Source: Tsuneonella suprasediminis
GTDB taxonomy: Bacteria > Pseudomonadota > Alphaproteobacteria > Sphingomonadales > Sphingomonadaceae
Reading direction: 5' to 3'
Assembly (NCBI RefSeq): GCF_003605755.1
Contig: NZ_RAHJ01000018.1
Coordinates: forward strand, 1 to 64,000
Length of the DNA stretch: 64,000 nucleotides
Shown here: positions 32,035 through 40,249 of the stretch, one piece after another
How the letters are laid out: each line of letters starts with the position of its first letter
Numbering within the stretch: the stretch's first letter is position 1
Notes under the pieces: model-generated
Told to the model about the DNA's origin: nothing
Databases searched by the model: none
The model's input: the letters and a program-made list of their open reading frames with translations, nothing else
Made by a program: the position numbers and the translations under genes

Positions 32035-33081
32035 ATGACCTTGGTCGATCTTATTATCGCTTCCGAAGGACTTTCGCACGTCCTGACCGTAGGCATCCTC
32101 ATGGCAGTGATTGCAGGGGCGACCGTTCTGTGCGTCCGCGGCCTTCTGTTGTCGCAGCCTGCCGGGGATCTGGCCGCCTTCCTGTCGGCGGGGTTTGCCC
32201 TGGGTCTCGCTCTTATTCTTCTTTTCGAACTCGCCAGCGAGAAGGCCCTCGGACCGCCGGAAACCCTGGCCATGTTGGCGGGAGGCCTGAGCTTCGCCGC
32301 GTGTCTTGGTTTGGATCCATCAAAATGGCTCACTCGGAACCGTATGGCGAACGAGGGGCCGACGGATCGGCAATATGGCTGGCGCAAGAACTTTCGAACC
32401 GCGGCGCTGGCACTCGCCGGTGGGCTCATTTTTGGAACCGCCGCCATCGCGTCGCGCGACGTCGAACTAAAAATTGCAATCGGCCTTGCCATGGCCTGGG
32501 CAGTTTTGTGGCCAAAGATTCCAGACATATCCGTAACCCCAAACGGTGCCAAAAGGAAGCTTGGCCTCAACTTCGCGATTGCTTCAATTCTGTTTCTCGG
32601 CGGGGCACTCGGAACATATTCCTTGCTCAAATTGCTAACCCCCGAGGTGGTGACGGCGTTGCTCGCATTCGAGGCGGGATCCCTCATGGTCGGGGCTTTC
32701 GGTCTTGTTGATCAAACGAAATCCGCCGCTCCCAGACTTGGGCGTGGTCTTTCAGTCCTGATTGCCAGCCTTGCTGCCCTGATGCTGCTCGCCGAGGGGA
32801 TCGAGGCCGTTTTGCCGCCTCAAGCCTCCGGTTCGTTTGGTCATCCGTCTCCATCGGCGGCCGTCGAAGTCACCTCCTTTTTTTGTATGGAAACCATCTG
32901 CTGGCCGAACCCCATCGTCATTTCGTTCATGGCCGTCAGAGTCATTCCCTCCGACGTGCAACGTCTGAGCGAGAGGCACATCCGTTCTCGCGGTCGGGAT
33001 CAGCGTCCTATAGACCGTTCGTTCGCGGTATCCTTTCGGGTGGGGCGTTCCGCGAGATCGCCGATTCAGCGAGGAAGATAA
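32035..33081 (+). CDS. polytopic membrane protein, probably chimeric at the 3' end
   Basis: About 348 codons. The first 265 or so are strongly hydrophobic with roughly eight membrane segments (for example LTVGILMAVIAGATVLCV and LSAGFALGLALILLFELA) and a regular small-residue pattern; a metal-carrier role is possible but no family is recognised. From about residue 270 (near 32820) the character changes to Ser/Arg-rich, with no hydrophobic pattern, up to a stop four bases before the acetolactate synthase ATG. This suggests that the original 3' end was lost and the frame now runs into unrelated DNA. Confidence 0.5.
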   Translation: MTLVDLIIASEGLSHVLTVGILMAVIAGATVLCVRGLLLSQPAGDLAAFLSAGFALGLALILLFELASEKALGPPETLAMLAGGLSFAACLGLDPSKWLTRNRMANEGPTDRQYGWRKNFRTAALALAGGLIFGTAAIASRDVELKIAIGLAMAWAVLWPKIPDISVTPNGAKRKLGLNFAIASILFLGGALGTYSLLKLLTPEVVTALLAFEAGSLMVGAFGLVDQTKSAAPRLGRGLSVLIASLAALMLLAEGIEAVLPPQASGSFGHPSPSAAVEVTSFFCMETICWPNPIVISFMAVRVIPSDVQRLSERHIRSRGRDQRPIDRSFAVSFRVGRSARSPIQRGR

Positions 33082-33084
33082 CCC

Positions 33085-34725
33085 ATGAAAGCCTCTGACC
33101 TCTTTGTCGCCGCGCTCGAGGCCGAGGGGGTCGAGTACATCTTCGCCGTTCCGGGCGAGGAGAATCTCGATTTGCTCGAATCCCTGCGTACGTCCTCGAT
33201 TCAACTGGTGGTCACTCGCCACGAACAAGGCGCGGGCTTCATGGCTGCGACATATGGGCGGCTGACCGGCAAGGCGGGCGTTTGCCTGGCGACCCTCGGG
33301 CCTGGTGCGACAAACCTTACCACACCTGCCGCTTATGCGGCGCTCGGGGCTTTCCCCCTCATCATCATCACCGGGCAGAAACCAATCAAGACGTCGAAGC
33401 AGGCACAATTCCAGATCGTGGATGTGGTTTCGCTGTTTAGGCCTTTGTGCAAGGCATCAACGCAGATCGTGAACGGGAACCGTATTCCTTCGCTGGTCCG
33501 CGAGGGGTTTCGCCTGGCCCAAGAGGAGCGACCTGGCGCCGTTCTGCTAGAGTTGCCGGAGGACATTGCTGAGGAAGATACGATCGAGCCGATCATACCA
33601 CCGCACGATCGGCGTTATGCTGTCGCCGGAGACGCGGTGCTTGATGAAGCGGCAAAGCGCATTCTAGCCGCCGAACGGCCTCTGCTATTGATCGGCGCGG
33701 GCGCGAACCGCTGGCGCGCTTCGAAGGCGCTGCGGCGATTTGTGGCACAAACTGGATTTCCATTCTTTGATACCCAGATGGGCAAAGGCGTCGTGGATGA
33801 GAACAGCGAGCTTTATCTCGGGACAGCCGCTCTGTCATCGGGTGATTATGTCCACTGCGCGATCGAGAAGGCCGATCTGATCGTCAACATCGGGCACGAT
33901 GTGGTGGAGAAACCGCCCTTCTTCATGGAGCCCGACGGTCAGACTGTCATTCACATCAATTACAAGGCAGCTGAGGTCGACCAGGTCTATTTTCCCCAAC
34001 TCGAGGTCATCGGCGACATCGCCGGATCGGTCGAGCGATTGGGGAAACGCCTCGATGGCAAGCTGAATTGCGACCGGAGCTATTACACGGCCCTCCACAA
34101 GGAAATCGCATCTCACCTTCGGGAGACGAGTGATGACGATCGGTTCCCCATGGTGCCTCAGCGTGTGGTGGCCGACGTTCGCAGTGTGATGGCGCGCCAC
34201 GATATCGTCGCGCTGGACAACGGCATCTACAAGATCTGGTTCGCACGCAACTACATCGCGCACGAGCCGGGGACCATTCTCCTCGACAACGCTCTGGCGA
34301 CGATGGGCGCGGGACTGCCGTCAGCGATGATGGCAGCCATGCTGTCGCCCGGACGGCGAGTCCTGGCAGTGTGCGGAGACGGCGGATTCATGATGAACTC
34401 GCAGGAACTCGAAACCGCCGTCCGGCTCGCGCTCGATCTCGTCGTTCTGGTTCTGAATGATGCGGCCTACGGCATGATACGCTGGAAGCAGGACCAGCTC
34501 GGTTTTCCTGATTATGGTCTGACTTTCGCCAACCCCGATTTCGTAACTTATGCAAAGAGCTATGGGGCGACCGGCCACCGGATCGAACAAAGCTCGCAGC
34601 TCATCCCCGTGTTGGATGCCGCGTTCAAGGCAGGCGGCGTCCATCTGGTCGATCTCCCGGTCGATTATTCCGAAAACAATAAGGTTCTCATCGACGAACT
34701 GGGCGCGAAGGTCTGCGACCTATGA
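33085..34725 (+). CDS. acetolactate synthase-like ThDP enzyme, large subunit
   Basis: A 546-aa thiamine-diphosphate enzyme with the three classical domains: PYR (EYIFAVPGEENLDLLESL, catalytic Glu in TRHEQGAGFMA), the central domain (ADLIVNIGHDVVEKPPF) and PP (LAVCGDGGFMMNSQELETAV, the GDG-N ThDP motif, and LNDAAYGMIRWKQ). It condenses pyruvate to acetolactate or a related 2-oxoacid; without a small subunit nearby it looks more like a catabolic AlsS/IlvB homologue. It overlaps the broken aldehyde dehydrogenase by four bases, so the two once formed an operon. It is metabolically out of place between metal genes. Confidence 0.85.
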   Translation: MKASDLFVAALEAEGVEYIFAVPGEENLDLLESLRTSSIQLVVTRHEQGAGFMAATYGRLTGKAGVCLATLGPGATNLTTPAAYAALGAFPLIIITGQKPIKTSKQAQFQIVDVVSLFRPLCKASTQIVNGNRIPSLVREGFRLAQEERPGAVLLELPEDIAEEDTIEPIIPPHDRRYAVAGDAVLDEAAKRILAAERPLLLIGAGANRWRASKALRRFVAQTGFPFFDTQMGKGVVDENSELYLGTAALSSGDYVHCAIEKADLIVNIGHDVVEKPPFFMEPDGQTVIHINYKAAEVDQVYFPQLEVIGDIAGSVERLGKRLDGKLNCDRSYYTALHKEIASHLRETSDDDRFPMVPQRVVADVRSVMARHDIVALDNGIYKIWFARNYIAHEPGTILLDNALATMGAGLPSAMMAAMLSPGRRVLAVCGDGGFMMNSQELETAVRLALDLVVLVLNDAAYGMIRWKQDQLGFPDYGLTFANPDFVTYAKSYGATGHRIEQSSQLIPVLDAAFKAGGVHLVDLPVDYSENNKVLIDELGAKVCDL

Positions 34726-35343
34726 AAAAAACGACCGTACACAACCCGTTCGACCGCGAACCCATCGCCGAAGTGCCACTCGCCCAATGGCCTGAAATCG
34801 ATGGCTGGCTGAACGATGCGACATCGCTCCACAGCGACCGCAGCGCATGGCTTCCGGTGTATGATCGTATCGCCATCCTTCGGCGGGCAGGCGGAATCAT
34901 GGCCGAACGCGCCGAAGAGCTTGCGCTTCAGATTGTCCGCGAGGGCGGCAAGCCTCTGGCCGATGCCCGTGTGGAAACCGAGCGCGCGGTCAACAGACGT
35001 CTAACTGTGGGTTCAGGTGCAGTTCGATGGGGGCAGCTGCGAGATCCCCATGGATCTTACCCCGGCCGGTGCGGGGCGGACGGCGTACACGTTCTGCGAG
35101 CCGATCGGTCCTGTCGTTGCAATCTCGGCTTTCAATCACCCTCTCAACCTGATCGTCCAGTTTGGACCCGCGGTCGCCGCAGGTTGTCCTGTCCTCATCA
35201 AGCCCGCGTTGGAAACGCCCTTGTCATGTCGAAGCTTCGTAAACATTCTTCATGAAGCAGGTTTGCCCGATGGTGGCGCGCTCTTTCCGTGGCTGGGCAA
35301 TCGTCGCACAAGCGAAACGAAAAGGCCGGCGGTCCGCGACTGA
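34722..35343 (+). pseudogene. aldehyde dehydrogenase, frameshifted and 3'-truncated
   Basis: The first frame (34722 onward, NPFDREPIAEVPL, AERAEELALQIVREGGKPLADARVETERAVN) stops making sense near 35000. The ALDH sequence continues in another frame from about 35014 (VQFDGGSCEIPM, EPIGPVVAISAFNHPLNLI, AAGCPVLIKPALETPLSC) up to about 35270. A stop lies just upstream in the second frame and several residues are missing, so this is a small deletion with frameshift. The catalytic Cys domain, roughly the last 300 residues of a normal 470-aa enzyme, is absent. Confidence 0.8.
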
Positions 35344-35414
35344 AAATTTCGGGCGAGGGCGAACGCGGCGGTGGCGTGTCAGGCGACACAGCCTGGAAAG
35401 ACGGGTCTTAGCGA

Positions 35415-36104
35415 ATGCAGGCGCTCCTCTACACCCTTGTGCCGCTCGTCGCCGTGATTGCCGGGGCTGCCTACGCGAGTTGGCGCCGGCCCGGTCCGGC
35501 CTTCACCGCAGGCGTTCAACACCTGGCGGCAGGGGTCGTCTTTGCGGCGGCGGCGGGCGAAATTCTCCCGGCCCTCAAGCATACCGTCTCGCCCGTCGCA
35601 GTCCTGATCGGCGGCGCCCTCGGCGTCGTGCTCATGCTGGCGATCAAGCGCATTGGCGAGAAGTTCGAAGGGCCGCTGGCGCTGACGACGCTCATCGGGG
35701 TCGATCTCTTCATCGACGGACTGGTGCTGGGAATCGGCTTTACTGCCGCGCTGCAAACTGGTCTGCTTCTCACAATTGCGTTATCCCTCGAGGTCCTGTT
35801 CATCGGTGTCGCGCTTGCTCTCGGCCTTGCTGGCCGGGGCTGGCGCACCGGCAAACTGCTGCTGACAGTGACTGCCGTCGGACTGCTTCTGCCGCTGGGA
35901 ACCCTCGCTGGGACGGCCGCCGCTGTTCTGCCCACGGCCGTTCTGACGGGCCTGTTCGCCTTCGGACTCATTGCGCTGCTCTATCTGGTGACCGAGGAAT
36001 TGCTGGTTGACGCGCACGAGTCACCCGAAGGGCCTTTGGTCGCGTCGATGTTCTTCGTCGGATTTCTTCTCTTGCTGATGTTGGAAGAGGCGATGACGGT
36101 CTAG
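35415..36104 (+). CDS. ZIP-family metal transporter
   Basis: A 229-aa membrane protein of the ZIP family, with about eight spans. The signature regions are HLAAGVVFAAAAGEILP (TM2), IGVDLFIDGLVLGIGF (TM4) and LSLEVLFIGVALALGL (TM5), where the usual His residues of TM4 are replaced by Asp (D-x-F-x-D-G) and TM5 keeps Glu. ZIP proteins bring Zn or other divalent ions into the cytosol, though some bacterial members work as exporters in metal islands. It stands alone between the ALDH relic and a CDF relic. The family call is good; the direction of transport is unknown. Confidence 0.75.
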   Translation: MQALLYTLVPLVAVIAGAAYASWRRPGPAFTAGVQHLAAGVVFAAAAGEILPALKHTVSPVAVLIGGALGVVLMLAIKRIGEKFEGPLALTTLIGVDLFIDGLVLGIGFTAALQTGLLLTIALSLEVLFIGVALALGLAGRGWRTGKLLLTVTAVGLLLPLGTLAGTAAAVLPTAVLTGLFAFGLIALLYLVTEELLVDAHESPEGPLVASMFFVGFLLLLMLEEAMTV

Positions 36105-36245
36105 TCGAATTTCCGCTTGCCCTCTCGCGCGCCGCCTGCGCGCTCGCTTCGCCAATCACCGCATGAAGCGCTAGGGCGCTCTTGACGGAGAAGTGAGCGT
36201 CGCAACCGGAGCGCAATCCGAAGCGCCTACGCAGTACCCGACGGG

Positions 36246-36548
36246 CTGGAGTTCGACCGGATCGTTGCCGTTCTCGAAAATCAGAAAGGTATCGAAAGCG
36301 TCCACCACGTTCATGTCTGGAACCTTGGCGAGCATCATCGTGCGCTTGAGACGCACGTCGTCCTATCGTCAACCTCGCTAGATGCTTTCGAGGACCTCAA
36401 GGTTCAACTGCGAAGCCTTCTTGCCGAACGGTTCGCAATTGGACATGCGTCTTTCGAGGCGTGCCGAGCGCCAGGTTGCGATAATGCGCTTGTCCCCGAG
36501 CACCGCGTTCCCTGGATGGCAAATGAAAATGAAATCCGCAGGCGCTGA
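36246..36548 (+). pseudogene. czcD: C-terminal relic of a CzcD-type CDF exporter
   Basis: A frame without a start codon reads VLENQKGIESVHHVHVWNLG, then ALETHVVLS, then HASFEACRAPGCDNALVPEH and a stop at 36548. This is the cytosolic C-terminal domain of CDF proteins (the VHHVHVW block and terminal Cys/His metal ligands). The six-span membrane part is absent. The upstream junction lies between 36105 and 36240. It is a fourth CDF trace in the window and evidence of gene loss by recombination. Confidence 0.72.
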
Positions 36549-36570
36549 CTGTCGCAGGTTCCCCTGATCG

Positions 36571-36969
36571 TCAGGGGCCATGCGAAGCGGCAAGAGTATC
36601 GATTATCCTGCAATCGCTGATGGTATACTGTTCACAGCTTGCGATCATGCGCGAGAGTTCATCGCGCATGACCTGCAGGGCGGCAATCTTTCGTTCTACC
36701 TGATCAAGATGCGCACGCGCCAATGAATCGACCTCAGCGCAAGATCGATCGTCCTCGTTCGATAACTCGAGCAGTTCGCGGACATCCGGCATCGAAAAGC
36801 CGAGATCGCGCGCCCGGCGAATGAAGGTCAATGTCGCCGCCTCGTCAGGTCCGTAATCGCGATAGTTGGATCGGGTGCGGGGCGGGGCAGTTAAAATGCC
36901 TTCGCGCTCATAGAAGCGGATCGTCTCCGCCTTGACGCCGGTTTTGCGCGCGACCTCACCAATTCTCAT
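36571..36969 (-). CDS. MerR-family Pb/Cd/Zn-responsive regulator (PbrR/CadR-like)
   Basis: A 132-aa transcription activator: winged HTH (RIGEVARKTGVKAETIRFYEREGIL), second DNA contact (SNYRDYGPDEAATLTFIRRARDLGFS) and dimer helix. Three cysteines at 77, 112 and 120 match the metal-binding triad of PbrR/CadR proteins, and there is no Ser of the Cu(I) class. It is divergent from a CDF carrier; the shared intergenic region holds a perfect MerR-type operator (36988-37018). It should bend the promoter open when Pb(II), Cd(II) or Zn(II) binds. Confidence 0.87.
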   Translation of the reverse strand: MRIGEVARKTGVKAETIRFYEREGILTAPPRTRSNYRDYGPDEAATLTFIRRARDLGFSMPDVRELLELSNEDDRSCAEVDSLARAHLDQVERKIAALQVMRDELSRMIASCEQYTISDCRIIDTLAASHGP

Positions 36970-36987
36970 ACCATCATCCCCAATCGC

Positions 36988-37018
36988 TTGACCTTGTAGT
37001 GGCTACAAGGTGCATAGG
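36988..37018 (+). promoter_or_regulatory. MerR-type promoter/operator (PbrR/CadR box)
   Basis: -35 TTGACC (36988-36993), a 19-bp spacer and -10 CATAGG (37013-37018). Between and over them lies a perfect dyad, ACCTTGTAG-TGG-CTACAAGGT (36991-37011). The long spacer and dyad are the standard architecture for MerR-family activation. Confidence 0.88.
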
Positions 37019-37044
37019 CGGTCTTGAAACCAGGAGTCGAGTGG

Positions 37045-37662
37045 ATGGCGAAGAATTGTTGCGATGCCGCCGATGTCGGCGATGCCCATAACGATCCGCA
37101 ATGGCGCCGGATCCTGTGGGTGGCCCTCGCTCTCAACGCCATCATGTTCGCTGTTGAGATCGTGGCCGGGATAGCAGCTGATTCGCGCGCACTGCAGGCC
37201 GATGCCCTCGATTTTCTCGGCGATTCGGCCAATTACGCCATCAGTCTCGGAGTTGCCGGAATGGCTATTGCATGGCGCGCACGCGCGGCCCTTGCGAAAG
37301 CAGCGACCATGCTGGCTTTCGGCGTGTGGGTGCTCGGCTCGGCCATCTGGGGTTTCTTTGTCGAGGCGTCGCCCGAGCCTGGAACGATGGGCGCCATCGG
37401 TTCTCTTGCTCTGGCGGTAAATCTCGCCGTCGCCGCGATGCTGTTCCGGTATCGCTCGGGCGATGCGAACATGCGCTCGGTGTGGATCTGTTCGCGCAAC
37501 GACGCGATCGGTAATATCGCCGTGCTGGCGGCAGCGATTGGCGTTTTCGGCACCGGCCGTGCGTGGCCCGATCTGGTTGTGGCGAGCATCATGGCAGGAC
37601 TGGCGGTGTGGGGAAGTGCCGAGGTCTTCAAACAGGCACGTGGCGAACTGCGCTCTACCTAA
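37045..37662 (+). CDS. short CDF-like cation transporter under PbrR-type control
   Basis: A 205-aa membrane protein with the CDF transmembrane domain only. TM2 holds DALDFLGDSANYAISLG and TM5 SRNDAIGNIAVLAAAIG (paired Asp residues at the metal site); an N-terminal KNCCDAADVGDAHND segment carries a Cys pair that could bind soft metal. Start 37045 has an AGGAG site; an upstream ATG at 37024 lies too close to the expected transcript start. It is divergent from the MerR regulator and driven by the operator at 36988-37018, hence probably Cd/Zn/Pb export. Confidence 0.8.
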   Translation: MAKNCCDAADVGDAHNDPQWRRILWVALALNAIMFAVEIVAGIAADSRALQADALDFLGDSANYAISLGVAGMAIAWRARAALAKAATMLAFGVWVLGSAIWGFFVEASPEPGTMGAIGSLALAVNLAVAAMLFRYRSGDANMRSVWICSRNDAIGNIAVLAAAIGVFGTGRAWPDLVVASIMAGLAVWGSAEVFKQARGELRST

Positions 37663-37758
37663 ACTTCAGAATATGCCCGCGATTGCGGATTGGGGGAAAT
37701 ACGTTTCCGTCTATACCCTGCTATTGCGAATTAATTGCACAAGTTATAGAGCTCCCTC

Positions 37759-39711
37759 ATGCATCGCATCGTCTCCGCTACCGTCCATCCGGCACTGCGG
37801 CTCATTCTGCTGGCGCTTGCGCTGTGTCTGTCCGCCACCGCGAGCGCGGAAGAACCCGATGTGCGTACGACTTGGCGTCTGCTCGATTATATCGCTGTCG
37901 ATTACTCCGCAGCGGTGTCGAACGGGCAGGTCATCGACGATTTTGAATACAGCGAAATGGTCGAGTTTTCTTCGACCGTCGGCGGTCAAATAGCGGCGCT
38001 CCCGGGTTCTTCGGCCAAACCTGGCCTCATCGCGATGTCGGTGGACCTGCGTCAGGCGATTGAGAAGAAAGCCTCGATCGAGCGCGTTTCCCGGCTGGCC
38101 CGTGCCTTGGGTGGATCGCTGTTGGAGGCGTACCCGGTTCCGCTGGCTCCCCGAAGCCCGCCAGATTTGTCTCGGGCAGCGTCGCTCTTTGCGCAAAACT
38201 GCGCCTCGTGTCACGGCGCCGCCGGAAGTGCGCCACCGGCCGCAATGCAGGCACTTGATCCCCCGCCGATCGACTTCACCGATATCGACCGGGCACGGCA
38301 GCGCAGTGCGTTCGGGCTTTACCAGGTCATCACGCAGGGGCTTGAAGGAACGTCCATGGCCAGCTTCGCATCGCTGTCCGACGAGGATCGCTGGGCGCTT
38401 GCATTCTATGCCGGCAGCATTGCTTTTGAAGATGTGGCCAAAGGCGAGCGTATCTGGCGGGAAGATGATGGCATACGCCAGCTTGTCCCCGATCTCGAGA
38501 CGCTCGCCGCGCTCACGCCGGAAAGTCTGGCCGACCAGATCGGCGAGGACCGCGCGCTCGCTCTCATGGCCTATCTTCGCGCCAATCCCGATGCGGTGGG
38601 ACAGGCAAATGACGCAGGTTCGCTCGCCTTCGTTCGCGATACGCTCGATCGCAGCCTGTCAGCTTATCGGGCTGGCGACCGAGAGGAAGCGCGGCAGCTT
38701 GCCCTGTCTGCCTATCTCGACGGGTTTGAACCCCTGGAGGCCCTCCTGGCAACGCGCGATGGCGGTTTGATGCGGGAGGTAGAACAGGCGCTCGGGCAAT
38801 TCCGGGCCGGAATAGAGTCCGGTGCGAATCCATCCGAACTACAGCAACTAAGGGCTCGCATCGATAGTCTGCTGGCAAGAACCGAGGAAGCGTTGGCTCC
38901 TGAGGCGGCCAGCGAAATCTCGACCTTTCTCGGGGCGTTCACCATCCTGCTGCGCGAGGGGATCGAAGCACTTCTGGTTGTGATCGCCATGATCGCCTTT
39001 GTGAAAAAGTCGCAGCGCTCCGAGGTATTGCCCTATATCCATGGTGGGTGGATCGCTGCTCTTTTCGCAGGTGTCGCCACCTGGGTCGTAGCAACCTACT
39101 TCGTGAGCATCAGCGGGGCGAGCCGCGAGATGACCGAAGGGATCGGCGCGCTGCTTGCGGCTGTCATTCTCGTATCGGTCGGGATCTGGATGCACGGCAA
39201 ATCCCAGGCCGAGGAGTGGCGGCGCTATATCCAGGAAAAAATGGGCAAGGCGCTTTCGCGCGGATCGGCATGGTTTCTCTTTGGTCTTGCATTCGTGGTC
39301 GTCTACCGGGAAGCGTTCGAGACTTTCCTGTTCTACGCTGCCCTGTGGAACCCGCAGAGCAGCGGCATCATACTGGCAGGTGCCTTGTCCGCAGTAGCGC
39401 TGCTGGCGCTCATTGCATGGGCCATGCTGCGCTACAGCCGCAAACTGCCGATCACCCAGTTCTTCCGCTACAGTGCTATCCTGATTGCGATCCTTGCGGT
39501 CATTCTCGCGGGCAAGGGCGTGGGCGCTTTCCAGGAGGCCGGAGTTCTTTCCGCCACTTTCATTGCCGGCTTGCCGCGCCTCGCCGAACTCGGCTTCTTC
39601 CCGACTGTCGAGACGATCGGCGCGCAATTGCTCACGCTGCTGGCCCTGATTGCCGGATTTCGGGTAAGTCGATCACCATCGGGACCGCAGCCGGCAGCTG
39701 TCGAGGGATAG
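37759..39711 (+). CDS. cytochrome c / FTR1-type permease (PbrT-like)
   Basis: A 650-aa exported and membrane protein. It has a signal peptide (residues about 1-30), a periplasmic helical region with a c-type haem site C148-A-S-C-H152 (in QNCASCHGAAG), a long helical linker, then an FTR1 permease domain with about seven spans from residue 390. Both FTR1 metal motifs are present: REGIE (about 399) and REAFE (about 515). FTR1 proteins take up oxidised iron; the haem-fused form is typical of PbrT, the Pb(II) uptake protein of pbr operons. The adjacent PbrR-like regulator supports that reading; an iron permease is the alternative. Confidence 0.82.
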   Translation: MHRIVSATVHPALRLILLALALCLSATASAEEPDVRTTWRLLDYIAVDYSAAVSNGQVIDDFEYSEMVEFSSTVGGQIAALPGSSAKPGLIAMSVDLRQAIEKKASIERVSRLARALGGSLLEAYPVPLAPRSPPDLSRAASLFAQNCASCHGAAGSAPPAAMQALDPPPIDFTDIDRARQRSAFGLYQVITQGLEGTSMASFASLSDEDRWALAFYAGSIAFEDVAKGERIWREDDGIRQLVPDLETLAALTPESLADQIGEDRALALMAYLRANPDAVGQANDAGSLAFVRDTLDRSLSAYRAGDREEARQLALSAYLDGFEPLEALLATRDGGLMREVEQALGQFRAGIESGANPSELQQLRARIDSLLARTEEALAPEAASEISTFLGAFTILLREGIEALLVVIAMIAFVKKSQRSEVLPYIHGGWIAALFAGVATWVVATYFVSISGASREMTEGIGALLAAVILVSVGIWMHGKSQAEEWRRYIQEKMGKALSRGSAWFLFGLAFVVVYREAFETFLFYAALWNPQSSGIILAGALSAVALLALIAWAMLRYSRKLPITQFFRYSAILIAILAVILAGKGVGAFQEAGVLSATFIAGLPRLAELGFFPTVETIGAQLLTLLALIAGFRVSRSPSGPQPAAVEG

Positions 39712-39728
39712 GAGATCCCGGTTTGCGA

Positions 39729-40205
39729 TCAGCGGGGTCCGGTGCCGAGACGGCGCGCGAGCCACAAGGTGGCCGTGGGAACCGCGACCCACATCACGAT
39801 CGGTACCAGGCCGATTTTGGTCCCGGGCACAACCGGCATGATTGCACTATAGGACCACCCCCAGTCGGCACCGACAGCCAGCACTTCGACCATGGCAGTA
39901 ATGGCCAGGCCGATTCCCAGGAACACGACAAAACGCGAGATCGGCCAGTCTACGAGCCACGGCGTTTTACCACTGCCGACAGAGGCGCCGAGATAAGCGG
40001 CCACCATGATCCCGGCATCGCCGAACGAGGCCAGGCCGCAGCGACGTGCTGCCTCGGCAGGCGACAGACCTCCCGACTGGTAGAAAGGAAGCTGGAGCAT
40101 CTCCCAGGCGAAAGCGATGAGAATTCCGAATATCGCGATCCAGAGGGCTGGATGAGCACCGCGCCATTCGCGCGATTCCTCAGAGATTTGGTCCTGATCC
40201 TGCAT
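39729..40205 (-). CDS. four-span membrane protein, unknown function
   Basis: A 158-aa protein with a charged N-terminus and about four membrane segments. Recognisable stretches are FAWEMLQLPFYQSGG, RRCGLASFGDAGIMVAAYLG and WGWSYSAIMPVVPGTKIGL, the kind of motifs seen in a conserved but unnamed family. The start at 40205 is preferred; a longer frame upstream overlaps the CopA gene region and is not hydrophobic. It is 45 bp downstream of the CopA stop on the same strand, so it may be the last gene of the copper operon. I assign no function. Confidence 0.6.
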   Translation of the reverse strand: MQDQDQISEESREWRGAHPALWIAIFGILIAFAWEMLQLPFYQSGGLSPAEAARRCGLASFGDAGIMVAAYLGASVGSGKTPWLVDWPISRFVVFLGIGLAITAMVEVLAVGADWGWSYSAIMPVVPGTKIGLVPIVMWVAVPTATLWLARRLGTGPR

Positions 40206-40249
40206 CGTCTGATTCGTCACTCCTGCGATCTCCGTCCCGTCCCCATCGC

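Noticed and set aside
31977-32711. Alternative 244-codon frame overlapping the membrane protein at 32035
   Set aside because: It is basic and non-hydrophobic, unlike the overlapping frame, which has regular membrane segments.
36193-36381. A 62-codon ORF in the region after the ZIP gene
   Set aside because: Another frame of the same DNA encodes a recognisable CDF tail, which explains the sequence better.
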